64,000 nt of DNA from Flammeovirgaceae bacterium UBA2338 (lineage in GTDB: Bacteria; Bacteroidota; Bacteroidia; Cytophagales; Cyclobacteriaceae): assembly GCA_002344795.1 (NCBI GenBank), contig DDUM01000056.1:30319-94318 (forward strand), read 5' to 3'. Below the pieces are notes generated by a model, which saw only the letters and a list, made by a program, of their open reading frames with translations, did not search any database and had not been told where the DNA came from. Positions 7,750 to 15,707 of the stretch are shown one piece after another; positions within the stretch are counted from its first letter, which is position 1; every line of letters begins with the position of its first letter. The translations under genes were made by a program, and so were the position numbers.

Positions 7750-9132
7750 CTACTTGTATTCCTTTTTCCATATCAAACTTCCAATGATTAATGAGATGAT
7801 GCTTACCATTGTTGCAGGTACTAATGCTGGTATTTCCAAAGGATAAATCCATTTAAAAAATAGCCAGGAAGAAATTCCAAGTACCATGCCCCATACGGCT
7901 CCTGTACTGGTTGTCCTCCTCCAATACATACCAAACGTAAGCGGTGCAAAGAGGGAAACCAAACTAAGAATAGAGGACTCTGCCACCAACTCATAAATAT
8001 TTTCGCGTAAGCAAGCCATGATAGTGGCTATTGTCGCAAAGAGCAGAATTGAAATTCTTGTGGTGTAGAGCAACTGCTTGTCGGACAACCTATCCTTCAG
8101 CAAAGGGTTGATCAGGTTGCCCGAGAAAATAGCTGCAGGAGCCAGTATGGCAGAGCTAGTAGTACTCATGATGGCCGAGAGCAGAGAACCAAAAAACAAT
8201 ATTTGAATGGGCATGGAGGTGTGCATCAATACCATATTGGGCAAAGCCAGCTGCGCGTCACCGTGTAACTGATCCGCATAGAGGTATTTGGTACACAAGC
8301 TAATAAACAACGGAAGCATAGCGATGGTGAGGTACAGCCCTGCTGCAATAAAACATGAACGCACCGCGATCTTTACCGATCCGGAGGACATCACCCGTTG
8401 AAAGACATCCTGAGAAGGAATAGAGCCTAACCCCAACACAGACCAGGCTGCGATGTAAGTGGTTATTTCCTTAATGTCCCATGAGGGTAAGAATTTGTAA
8501 TTGCGCGGATGCACTTCACTTAATACTTTCGTAACCCCTCCAGCTTTTTCGGATAGCACGTAAGCAAGCACCAACAACCCAGTTACGATGATGATACTTT
8601 GGATAAAATCGGTAACAGAAATTGCCCACATCCCACCAATGAAAGTATAAAACGTAACCACAATAGAACTTATCACTACCCCCTGCCATACTTCAATACC
8701 AGCTACAACGTTTAGAATCAACCCCATGGCAACCAACTGTGCTGCGATATATCCTACATAAGGAGGAGCAAGAAAAACACTGGCTGCTAATTCAGTTTTA
8801 CGCCCATACCGTTGCTTAAAAAAATCCCCCAACGTCAGCAGGTTCATATTGTATAGTTTCCTGGCAAAGAAGAGCCCGAACAATATCAAGCAGAGGGCTG
8901 CACCGAATGGATCTTCTATAACGGCATACAACCCTCCTTCCAGAAACTCTGCGGAAGCGCCAAAGACCGTTTCCGATCCGAACCAGGTGGCAAATAGTGC
9001 AGCAGCACTCAGCATGATGGGCAAACTTCTACCCGCAAGCATGAAGTCACCAGCAGTTTTTACTTTACGTGAAGCCCAGTAACCAATGGCCACCGTCAGT
9101 GACAAATAAGCAATGATAGAAAGTAGTAGCAA
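7750..9132 (-). CDS. Sodium:solute symporter family (SSS) transporter
   Basis: A 460-residue inner-membrane protein with about 13 hydrophobic helices, predicted to use the sodium gradient to import a small solute. Family features are ASRKVKTAGDFMLAGRSLP in the first cytoplasmic loop, ATWFGSETVFGAS in helix 2, and GGMWAISVTDFIQ. The substrate cannot be inferred; no catabolic gene lies beside it. The start appears to be TTG at 9132. The frame stays open upstream only to about 9194 and contains no ATG or GTG. The 206-base gap downstream has short fragments such as TGTCACTCAGAG and TGTCACTTAGAG and no clear terminator. Confidence 0.88.
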   Translation of the reverse strand: MLLLSIIAYLSLTVAIGYWASRKVKTAGDFMLAGRSLPIMLSAAALFATWFGSETVFGASAEFLEGGLYAVIEDPFGAALCLILFGLFFARKLYNMNLLTLGDFFKQRYGRKTELAASVFLAPPYVGYIAAQLVAMGLILNVVAGIEVWQGVVISSIVVTFYTFIGGMWAISVTDFIQSIIIVTGLLVLAYVLSEKAGGVTKVLSEVHPRNYKFLPSWDIKEITTYIAAWSVLGLGSIPSQDVFQRVMSSGSVKIAVRSCFIAAGLYLTIAMLPLFISLCTKYLYADQLHGDAQLALPNMVLMHTSMPIQILFFGSLLSAIMSTTSSAILAPAAIFSGNLINPLLKDRLSDKQLLYTTRISILLFATIATIMACLRENIYELVAESSILSLVSLFAPLTFGMYWRRTTSTGAVWGMVLGISSWLFFKWIYPLEIPALVPATMVSIISLIIGSLIWKKEYK

Positions 9133-9223
9133 CTCTGGACGTTGGTAGTAGGTTTTAAACTTAAAAGTATCAAACCCTGCTCTATAATTCCAGACTTACA
9201 TAAAAATGATTGATTGATGTGAG

Positions 9224-10105
9224 TTACTTTTTATGAATGAGCTGAAAGTTCCTGGAGATATTAAAACCAAAATGAACATCTCCATCAAAAAAGTCACCTT
9301 GTGTCTCGCTCACCACCGACCGGGTAAACAAACCGAGACTGTTGGTAAATATCAATTGAAATACGTGACCTCCAGTTTCTATCTCTAATCCCAGTCCTAT
9401 AGCGTCAGACCTAGTTGAGTTGGTATGCGGGTTTACCCTGTAGAAATACTCTCCGGTGACAGCCAAGCTTCGGGTAATATTGTGTTTGCCCCCTATGCCC
9501 AACGCCACATCATCATTGTTTTCAAACATGGGGTTTACTGTGATGCGATGCACCAACACCGGACTTATCTGTAACGAGAAGTTGGGACTAAATTTTTTTC
9601 CAATTAACAATTCCAAGGAATATGCCATTCTATCTTTGATACTCACCTGGGGATTGAACTTAGCCTGTGGGGAAGTTTTGATGTAACCTGAGCCTATGGC
9701 GGTAAGCGTGAAAGGAATATTGGTTACACCATGGCTTTGGCGCAGTACCTTATAGCGAACAAAACCATCGAATGTTTTGTCTGTTGAACTTCTGCCAATA
9801 CCCACTCCCAACCAATCTGTAATTCCGTATTCAATGCCGAGCCGGACGAAAGCATCATCCAATCCCCAAAAATTGTAAGCCCCAGAGTTAAGGGGACCAA
9901 AGCGATGGGAAAAAATAAATTCTAACTCTCCTTTACCTTTCGTCTCTACTGAATGGCCATTAATAATTCTCGTTCCCCTGAAAGTCTGTATAGCATACTC
10001 TGTTTTTTCAGGCTGAGCATCTTGCAATTCAGCCATCAAGTCGTCCTGAGCATATGCAAAAAAGCTAACCCAACACATCAATGCTAACAGGTAAACTCTA
10101 TTCAT
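9224..10105 (-). CDS. DUF5777-family outer-membrane beta-barrel protein
   Basis: A 293-residue protein with a cleavable signal peptide (residues 1-19, ending FAYAQ) followed by alternating amphipathic strands with aromatic ends typical of outer-membrane barrels. GELEFIFSHRFGPLN near residue 60 and GIEYGITDWLGVGIGRSS near 90 match DUF5777. The function is not established; members often sit next to YceI-like and cytochrome-type proteins, as here. Its start overlaps the stop of the yceI gene by 4 bases (ATGA), so it is translationally coupled as third gene of a minus-strand operon. Confidence 0.82.
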   Translation of the reverse strand: MNRVYLLALMCWVSFFAYAQDDLMAELQDAQPEKTEYAIQTFRGTRIINGHSVETKGKGELEFIFSHRFGPLNSGAYNFWGLDDAFVRLGIEYGITDWLGVGIGRSSTDKTFDGFVRYKVLRQSHGVTNIPFTLTAIGSGYIKTSPQAKFNPQVSIKDRMAYSLELLIGKKFSPNFSLQISPVLVHRITVNPMFENNDDVALGIGGKHNITRSLAVTGEYFYRVNPHTNSTRSDAIGLGLEIETGGHVFQLIFTNSLGLFTRSVVSETQGDFFDGDVHFGFNISRNFQLIHKK

Positions 10106-10656
10106 ATCGGCACGTAAGTAGACACTATCTTAACCTCTACCTTTTCTGCAATGTTTTGCCAGAGCAGCCTGGGTATCTTGATTTTGTAATCTGCCAATTC
10201 AATCATAAAGATAGAAGACATAACAATTTTTCCTTTTACGAAAGTTAACGATCCTTCTGTTTCTATTTGCTTCGTTTGCCCATGTATGGTAAGCAAACCC
10301 ACAGCCTTCACCTCAGGTTTTCCGCTTAAAGCTTTTTCAAAACCAATTATTTTGCCTTTAAAAGTCGCAGTTGGAAACTTATGAGATTCCATATACTTCT
10401 CATTAAAGTGCTGTTGCATTAAGGCTTTTTCAAATTGAAAACCATCTATCTGTACCAAAAAAGCTATCTCACCCGTTTCAGCATTGAATAAGCTGGACGC
10501 TCCGGAATGGGTTGCAGCTATGTTTTCTATAGCCGCCTCAGAAAAAAAAGTGATGGTCGCCTGTTCGCTTTTATACTTTTGTGCATGTGTGGCAAGAAAA
10601 CCAAAAACCAAAAAAATGCTGAAAAGTAATTTCATTAGATTGAAAAGTAGTTTCAA
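10102..10656 (-). CDS. YceI-family periplasmic lipocalin-like protein
   Basis: YceI proteins are periplasmic, lipocalin-like barrels that bind isoprenoid-type lipids. This 184-residue copy has a signal peptide (ending FLATHAQ) and the family pattern: IENIAATHSG early, HFNEKYMESHKFPTATFKGKI in the centre, and GLLTIHGQTKQI. The full length fits a single YceI domain. It is the middle gene of three that overlap by 4 bases each (stop/start overlaps at 10653-10656 and 10102-10105), so the three products are made together. A second in-frame Met at residue 8 could also serve as start. Confidence 0.88.
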   Translation of the reverse strand: MKLLFNLMKLLFSIFLVFGFLATHAQKYKSEQATITFFSEAAIENIAATHSGASSLFNAETGEIAFLVQIDGFQFEKALMQQHFNEKYMESHKFPTATFKGKIIGFEKALSGKPEVKAVGLLTIHGQTKQIETEGSLTFVKGKIVMSSIFMIELADYKIKIPRLLWQNIAEKVEVKIVSTYVPI

Positions 10657-11465
10657 TTGTCCTTCGCGCCATCATCTACCCAACAGGCGATAAGATCTAT
10701 TTGCTCCTGGCTTAGGCTCCCGGTTAATGGCATACTTCTGTTGCCAGTCCGCGTTTTTATATTGGAAGCATTGGATTTTACATTGCTGAAAACAGTCCAG
10801 TTACGGTTAGCGCCATTATCACCATTGTGACAACCTGAAAGCGCACACTTGGTATCAATAATTGGTTTAATCTGTGCGCTAAAACTTACTCCTGTTTCTC
10901 CTTTTTCAATAGTAACGCTCTTTATAAAAGAACAACCCTCGCTGTCTTTGACCTCAACAGTATAATTACCCGCTTTTAGAGCTGAGAAAGTTGAACTCGA
11001 TCCAAACGCGCCATTATTTAACCTGAATTCATAAGGCGCAAAACCACCTGCTTCCGTTGCAGTAATTGTTCCATTCCCTGTCAGGCAATCCGTATCAGGT
11101 GTGGGAGTGGCGGCCAGGCTTAAAGTAGACCCGGCACTCAATGAAACATCCAGAACTCTTAAACAGGAATTCGCATCAGTTACTTTTACTTCGTAGATAC
11201 CCGCTGTTAAGCCATCAAAAAATCCACCATCATTTTTAACGCTTCCTATTTCAAATGTGTAAGGTCCTTCACCTCCACTTGCATCTACTGTAATCTCACC
11301 ATCAGCAGTGGTGCAACCACTTGCATCGGTCGATTGGATCAAACTTATTGTTAGGGTAGATTGAGAACAGTCAATAATTTGCATCCCATCATCATTTGAA
11401 GAGCAACCTAGTTGCAATGAAAGGATGAAAAAGGATACCCAACTAATTGCAATGATTTTTTTCAT
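10653..11465 (-). CDS. Lipoprotein with SprB-like repeats and a C-terminal heme-type (CX4CH) domain
   Basis: A 270-residue exported protein. The lipobox is LQLGCS (Cys at about residue 21). Residues 30-110 and 110-190 are two repeats of the SprB/gliding-type Ig-like pattern (CTTADGEITVDASGGEGPYTFEI and the matching DCLTGNGTITATEAGG), each ending in a DANSC or DSEGC segment. The C-terminal 75 residues contain IDTKCALSGCHNGDNG, a CX4CH motif of a covalent heme or cytochrome-like domain, and LSQEQIDLIACWVDDGA, the usual end of such domains. It is the first gene of the operon with yceI and the DUF5777 gene, pointing to a surface redox or binding complex. Heme attachment is inferred only from the motif. 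Confidence 0.8.
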   Translation of the reverse strand: MKKIIAISWVSFFILSLQLGCSSNDDGMQIIDCSQSTLTISLIQSTDASGCTTADGEITVDASGGEGPYTFEIGSVKNDGGFFDGLTAGIYEVKVTDANSCLRVLDVSLSAGSTLSLAATPTPDTDCLTGNGTITATEAGGFAPYEFRLNNGAFGSSSTFSALKAGNYTVEVKDSEGCSFIKSVTIEKGETGVSFSAQIKPIIDTKCALSGCHNGDNGANRNWTVFSNVKSNASNIKTRTGNRSMPLTGSLSQEQIDLIACWVDDGAKDN

Positions 11466-11616
11466 ATGAAGAATAAATTAAGGCTCATATCCAATTTATT
11501 AAAAAATATGTTTGAACATGTAGTTTACGTACAACTATCGGAGGCCGTAGTGCTTTAAATACCCCAAAATGGTATAGGAATGATCGAGAACTTTAATGCA
11601 GAGATAAAAGAGGGAG

Positions 11617-11712
11617 GGCCTATAAAGAGAAAATCCCCCGAAGTCCTTGACCCCGGGGGATAATCCTGTCTATAGTTGGCTTTAATCTGATACTAAAGTA
11701 CAGTGGCCTATG
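11617..11712. repeat. 96-bp perfect direct repeat, copy 1
   Basis: Identical base for base to 11899-11994. It starts GGCCTATAAAG and ends CAGTGGCCTATG. An internal hairpin has arms ATCCCCCG and CGGGGGAT around a 13-base loop. It lies in the 584-base gap 11466-12049 that contains no convincing gene; the open frame on the minus strand at 11620-11838 merely overlaps this copy. Confidence 0.9.
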
Positions 11713-11898
11713 TTGGTATAAAATGGCCTTCCGACAATCAGAGGTTTTGCTTGATAGATTGACGTTTATGGCAGTTAAAGAAACATCTATACATTCTGGG
11801 TTCCTGGAAATAGCGGTACCGGTAGAGAACCCACACACCTAAATCAACCTGATCACTTAATAGTTGATTAAGAATATTAATCATGGAACAATTGGGAA

Positions 11899-11994
11899 GG
11901 CCTATAAAGAGAAAATCCCCCGAAGTCCTTGACCCCGGGGGATAATCCTGTCTATAGTTGGCTTTAATCTGATACTAAAGTACAGTGGCCTATG
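11899..11994. repeat. 96-bp perfect direct repeat, copy 2
   Basis: Second identical copy, 282 bases after the first. The 186 bases between the copies are single-copy in this window and hold no recognisable gene or motif. The copy ends 55 bases before the stop codon of the 63-aa membrane protein gene on the minus strand. Confidence 0.9.
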
Positions 11995-12049
11995 CATAAA
12001 TGAAATATTGATCCGCCAATCTGATGTTACAATTGGTAAAATGCCATTT

Positions 12050-12241
12050 TCAACGATGAGTTGCATTTAATGAATCCTGCTTGATGGAATCTGGGGCGAT
12101 CAATTGGGGTTTGATACTTTCTTTGGGTTGAGTTTTGGCGCCAGGAAAAGTTGTACGACTGCTAATGTCGTAACTGATGTAGCCCAGCCCTGTAAAAAAC
12201 AGTATTGCCAATGCAATGAATACCTTCTTAGACCTGCTCAT
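12050..12241 (-). CDS. Small single-span membrane protein, 63 aa
   Basis: The 63-residue product has a basic N terminus (MSRSKK), one hydrophobic segment (VFIALAILFFTGLGYISY), and a polar tail rich in Pro, Lys and Ser, giving a predicted N-in inner-membrane anchor with a short outside tail. I have no function for it. Small proteins with the pattern YDISSRTTFPG after one helix seem to recur in Cytophagales, from memory only. It is oriented like the ribosomal operon but lies after that operon's terminator, so it probably has its own promoter. Confidence 0.65.
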   Translation of the reverse strand: MSRSKKVFIALAILFFTGLGYISYDISSRTTFPGAKTQPKESIKPQLIAPDSIKQDSLNATHR

Positions 12242-12262
12242 AGCACAAAAATATGTGTTTAA

Positions 12263-12291
12263 AACAAAAAAAGGGGCTTAACGCCCCTTTT
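12263..12291 (-). terminator. Terminator of the thrS-infC-rpmI-rplT cluster
   Basis: Read on the minus strand, arms AAGGGGC and GCCCCTT (12271-12277 with 12283-12289) form a stem with a 5-base loop, followed by an uninterrupted T run. It starts 22 bases after the rplT stop. Confidence 0.85.
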
Positions 12292-12310
12292 CAATGTCTG
12301 ACAAATAAAA

Positions 12311-12655
12311 TCAGTTAAGCTTCTTTACAATTGCTTCAAAAGCAGCCGGTTGGTTGGCTGCTAGATCGGCCAATACTTTTCTATTCAACTCGAGGCCTGC
12401 TTTGTTTACTTTGCCCATGAACTCAGAATACGACATGCCATGAAGCCTTGCTCCTGCATTGATTCTTTGAATCCATAGTGATCTGAATTCTCTTTTCTTG
12501 GCTTTGCGATCTCTGTAGGCATACACAAGACCTTTCTCGACAGCATTCTTGGCTACTGTCCAAACATTTTTCTTTCTACCAAAATAGCCTTTGGCTAATT
12601 TAAGTACGCGTTTTCTTTTCGCACGCGATGCTACACTGTTTACTGAACGTGGCAT
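12311..12655 (-). CDS. rplT: 50S ribosomal protein L20
   Basis: L20 binds 23S rRNA early in large-subunit assembly and in many bacteria represses its own operon. The 114-residue length is normal. Characteristic segments are the basic N terminus (MPRSVNSVASRAKRKRVLK), GYFGRKKNVW and LWIQRINAGARLHGMSYSEFM. It is last in the order infC-rpmI-rplT, which is nearly universal, and is followed by a strong terminator. Confidence 0.98.
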   Translation of the reverse strand: MPRSVNSVASRAKRKRVLKLAKGYFGRKKNVWTVAKNAVEKGLVYAYRDRKAKKREFRSLWIQRINAGARLHGMSYSEFMGKVNKAGLELNRKVLADLAANQPAAFEAIVKKLN

Positions 12656-12668
12656 TAGTTTTTCAATT

Positions 12669-12729
12669 TTTGGTCAGTGGCGCCTTCCCGATTGCTATGG
12701 GGAAGATCTTAATGCTCAGTGACCGGGTT
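12669..12729 (-). promoter_or_regulatory. Structured rpmI-rplT intergenic RNA, possible L20 control site
   Basis: The 107-base spacer between rpmI and rplT can fold (minus strand) into an outer stem GGTCACTG / CACTGACC with one mismatch enclosing an inner stem CTTCCCC / GGGAAG. The spacing and structure are suggestive of an RNA element controlling L20. This is inference: known L20 sites are usually upstream of rpmI. Confidence 0.3.
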
Positions 12730-12762
12730 TAACAATACTGTGACTGCGTATCAATCACAAAC

Positions 12763-12963
12763 CTAAAAAGCATAAGGGAGCATTGGCTTAATATTACCCT
12801 CGTCAACTTTATCAACGGTGGTTTTTTGAGCCAGATTTCTCTTCTGCTTAGTCTCCTTTTTCGTCAGGATGTGGTTCATATAAGCCTTCTTGCGCTTAAT
12901 TTTGCCACTGCCAGTGATTTTAAATCTCTTCTTGGCACCCGACTTCGTTTTTAACTTTGGCAT
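12763..12963 (-). CDS. rpmI: 50S ribosomal protein L35
   Basis: Small basic protein of the large subunit, 66 residues, of normal length. It shows MPKLKTKSGAKKRFKITGSG and the C-terminal MLPYAF. It sits 20 bases after infC and 107 bases before rplT on the same strand, consistent with one transcript. Confidence 0.98.
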   Translation of the reverse strand: MPKLKTKSGAKKRFKITGSGKIKRKKAYMNHILTKKETKQKRNLAQKTTVDKVDEGNIKPMLPYAF

Positions 12964-12983
12964 TCTATTTATACTTAAAAAAA

Positions 12984-13556
12984 TTACTTTTTTGCTTTTG
13001 GCGCTATCATCATGTACATCCTCTTCCCTTCCAGCTTAGGCATTAATTCTACCTTACCGTAATCCTCCAACGATTGTGCAAACTTGAGCAGGAGAATTTC
13101 TCCACGCTCCTTATACACAATTGATCTTCCCACAAAATGAACGTACGCCTTTACTTTTGACCCCTCCTGTAGAAACCCGATAGCATGCTTTAGCTTAAAA
13201 TTAAAGTCATGATCATCAGTGTTGGGTCCAAAACGGATCTCTTTGATTACCGTTTTCTGCGCATTCTGCTTTATTTCCTTTTGTTTCTTCTTCTGTTCGT
13301 ACTTAAACTTTGAATAATCAATGATTTTACAAACAGGAGGCACCGCGTTTGGCGATATCTCTACTAAGTCCAATCCTTGTTCTTTTGCCATTTTAATGGC
13401 CATCGAAGTAGAATACACATCTACTTTGATGTTTTCACCAACCACCCTCACCTGAGGTGCGATGATCCTTTCATTTACGCGATAAGGTTCTTCTACTACT
13501 CTTTGTCTGAAGCCTCTTCTGTTAAAAGGCCTTTTACTTCCTGGAAATACTGCCAC
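12984..13556 (-). CDS. infC: Translation initiation factor IF-3
   Basis: IF-3 keeps the 30S subunit free and proofreads the start codon and initiator tRNA. The 190-residue protein has the N-terminal domain (YRVNERIIAPQVRVVGEN and LDLVEISPNAVPPVCKIIDY), a Lys-rich linker, and the C-terminal domain (IKEIRFGPNTDDHDFNFK, VHFVGRSIVYKERG). The start assigned is GTG at 13556. infC often uses a non-standard start codon that makes its translation sensitive to IF-3 itself, and a non-ATG start here would fit. It lies 135 bases after thrS. Confidence 0.97.
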   Translation of the reverse strand: MAVFPGSKRPFNRRGFRQRVVEEPYRVNERIIAPQVRVVGENIKVDVYSTSMAIKMAKEQGLDLVEISPNAVPPVCKIIDYSKFKYEQKKKQKEIKQNAQKTVIKEIRFGPNTDDHDFNFKLKHAIGFLQEGSKVKAYVHFVGRSIVYKERGEILLLKFAQSLEDYGKVELMPKLEGKRMYMMIAPKAKK

Positions 13557-13691
13557 TAAATGGGTTTAAATTAAAAAAACACTTGCCAGACCCGCTGACA
13601 AGGGTGCAAATATCGCCATATTTTCAACTTTTCAAAAACGCTGGGAAACTTATATTTTCTTTATTCAACAAGCCAAAAAGCCAATATTTGG

Positions 13692-15632
13692 TTACTGTGG
13701 AGGCTTGCTCTCTTGTTCAAAATGGATAGCAAACTCTTCAAGGTCCATTGCTCCCTGATCTCCTGACCCGTGTCTTCTCACTGACACCTTTCGTTCTGCC
13801 ACCTCTTTCTCCCCTACAATGAGCATAAAGGGCACTTTTTTCACTTCTGCATCCCTTATTTTCCGCCCTATCTTCTCATCGCGATCGTCCGCAAAACCTC
13901 TTATATCCTTGTTCTTGAGCTTCTCAATGACCTCATGGGCATAGTCGTTGAATCGTTCCGAAATTGGCAATACGGCTATCTGATCTGGCGAAAGCCACAA
14001 CGGGAAATTACCAGCACAATGCTCAATCAGTATGGCCACGAAGCGTTCGAGAGAGCCAAAAGGTGCACGATGTATCATTACAGGTGTGTGTTTCTGGTTG
14101 TCAGATCCTGTGTATTCCAATTCAAAGCGCTGTGGAAGCTGGTAGTCTACCTGTATGGTACCCAACTGCCAGTTGCGCCCCAGCGCATCCTTTACCATAA
14201 AGTCGAGCTTCGGCCCATAGAATGCGGCCTCGCCCTTCACGGCAACAGTAACCAGCTTGCGTTCATCTGCTGCCTCCTGAATCTCTCTCTCTGCCCTATC
14301 CCACAATTGGTCTTCTCCAATATATTTTTCCTTATTGGCCGGATCTCTCAATGAGACTTGCGCGGTATAGTTTTCAAAACCCAGAGATTTGAATACATGA
14401 AATACCAGATCAATCACTTTAATGAACTCTTCTTTTACCTGATCTGGTCTACAGAAAATGTGTGCATCATCCTGAGTGAATCCTCTTACCCTTGTAAGTC
14501 CATGTAATTCTCCACTTTGCTCATAACGATATACAGTTCCAAACTCCGCATAGCGAATAGGCAGGTCTTTGTAAGACCTGGGTTTGGTTTTATATATCTC
14601 GCAATGGTGCGGACAGTTCATTGGCTTGAGCAAAAACTCTTCGCTTTCATCAGGAGTATGAATCGGTTGAAACGAATCTTTGCCATACTTTTCATAGTGC
14701 CCTGAAGTAACATACAGTTGCTTACTGCCAATATGAGGTGTTACCACCGGATCATATCCTGCTTTTACCTGAGCTTTGCGCATGAACTGCTCTAAACGCT
14801 CTCGCAGGATTGTTCCTTTTGGCAACCATAGTGGAAGCCCCATGCCTACTTTTTCAGAGAAGGCAAACAATTCCAACTCGCGGCCCAATTTCCTGTGATC
14901 TCGCTTCTTTGCTTCCTCCAGCAAAGTGAGGTATTCTTCCAATTCTTTTTGTTTTGGAAAAGTGATACCATAGATCCTGGTGAGCATCTTGTTCTTTTCA
15001 TCACCACGCCAGTAAGCACCAGCGACACTCAAAAGTTTTACTGCTTTGATCACTCCTGTTGTAGGCACGTGAGGACCACGGCACAGGTCAGTAAAATTAC
15101 CCTGTTCATAAAAAGTAATGGATCCATCCTCCAACCCATCAATGAGCTCCAGTTTATATTCATCACCTTTCTCCTTGAAATAAGAAAGTGCATCTGCTTT
15201 TGATACCGCTTTACGAGTAAAAGTATTTCCCTGTCTCGCCAGCTCAATCATTTTCTTTTCTACTGCTTGTAGCTCTTCTTCGCCAAATGGTCGATCGCCT
15301 AAGTCTACATCGTAGTAAAAACCATTCTCAATAGGTGGACCAATACCAAACTTCACACCCGGGTAAAGTGCTTCCAAAGCTTCTGCCATTACGTGAGCAG
15401 AAGAATGCCAGAAAGCATACTTTCCTTCCTTATCTTTCCATGTAAAAATTTTTATTGCAGCATCAGAATCAATTGATCTGTCCAAATCCCAAATCTCACC
15501 GTTTACCTCAATGGATAAAGCATTTCGGGCGAGGCCCTCGCTGATGCTATTAGCGATTTCAATTCCTTTTACTCCTTTTGGAAACTCTTTAGAGGAACCA
15601 TCCGGCAATGATATTTTAACAACACTCATCAA
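13692..15632 (-). CDS. thrS: Threonine--tRNA ligase
   Basis: Charges tRNA-Thr and edits Ser-tRNA-Thr. The 646 residues are full length: TGS domain (about 5-65), editing domain with HSSAHVMAEALE near residue 78, and class II catalytic core with MNCPHHCEIYK, RYAEFGTVYRYEQSGE and GFTQDDAHIFC. The anticodon-binding domain follows after LWLSPDQIAVLPI. Zinc ligands Cys (in MNCPHH) and His (in DDAHIF) are present. The annotated start has two consecutive Met codons; either may be used. It is the first gene of the thrS-infC-rpmI-rplT cluster, downstream of a DUF5686 gene. Confidence 0.98.
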   Translation of the reverse strand: MMSVVKISLPDGSSKEFPKGVKGIEIANSISEGLARNALSIEVNGEIWDLDRSIDSDAAIKIFTWKDKEGKYAFWHSSAHVMAEALEALYPGVKFGIGPPIENGFYYDVDLGDRPFGEEELQAVEKKMIELARQGNTFTRKAVSKADALSYFKEKGDEYKLELIDGLEDGSITFYEQGNFTDLCRGPHVPTTGVIKAVKLLSVAGAYWRGDEKNKMLTRIYGITFPKQKELEEYLTLLEEAKKRDHRKLGRELELFAFSEKVGMGLPLWLPKGTILRERLEQFMRKAQVKAGYDPVVTPHIGSKQLYVTSGHYEKYGKDSFQPIHTPDESEEFLLKPMNCPHHCEIYKTKPRSYKDLPIRYAEFGTVYRYEQSGELHGLTRVRGFTQDDAHIFCRPDQVKEEFIKVIDLVFHVFKSLGFENYTAQVSLRDPANKEKYIGEDQLWDRAEREIQEAADERKLVTVAVKGEAAFYGPKLDFMVKDALGRNWQLGTIQVDYQLPQRFELEYTGSDNQKHTPVMIHRAPFGSLERFVAILIEHCAGNFPLWLSPDQIAVLPISERFNDYAHEVIEKLKNKDIRGFADDRDEKIGRKIRDAEVKKVPFMLIVGEKEVAERKVSVRRHGSGDQGAMDLEEFAIHFEQESKPPQ

Positions 15633-15707
15633 ATACTAAATTAGGAATGCAAATATGAGGTTTTCTGTGCTCTTAACCACTCTTGAGGGAGAAAAACGGA
15701 GGTGATT

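Noticed and set aside
7652..7771. Small open frame starting inside the symporter stop region on the minus strand (MEKGIQVV...)
   Set aside because: 39 codons, overlaps the symporter by 22 bases, no motif and no upstream signal; not enough to call a gene.
11620..11838. 72-codon minus-strand open frame
   Set aside because: Half of it is the 96-bp direct repeat; no motif; repeat content explains the open frame.
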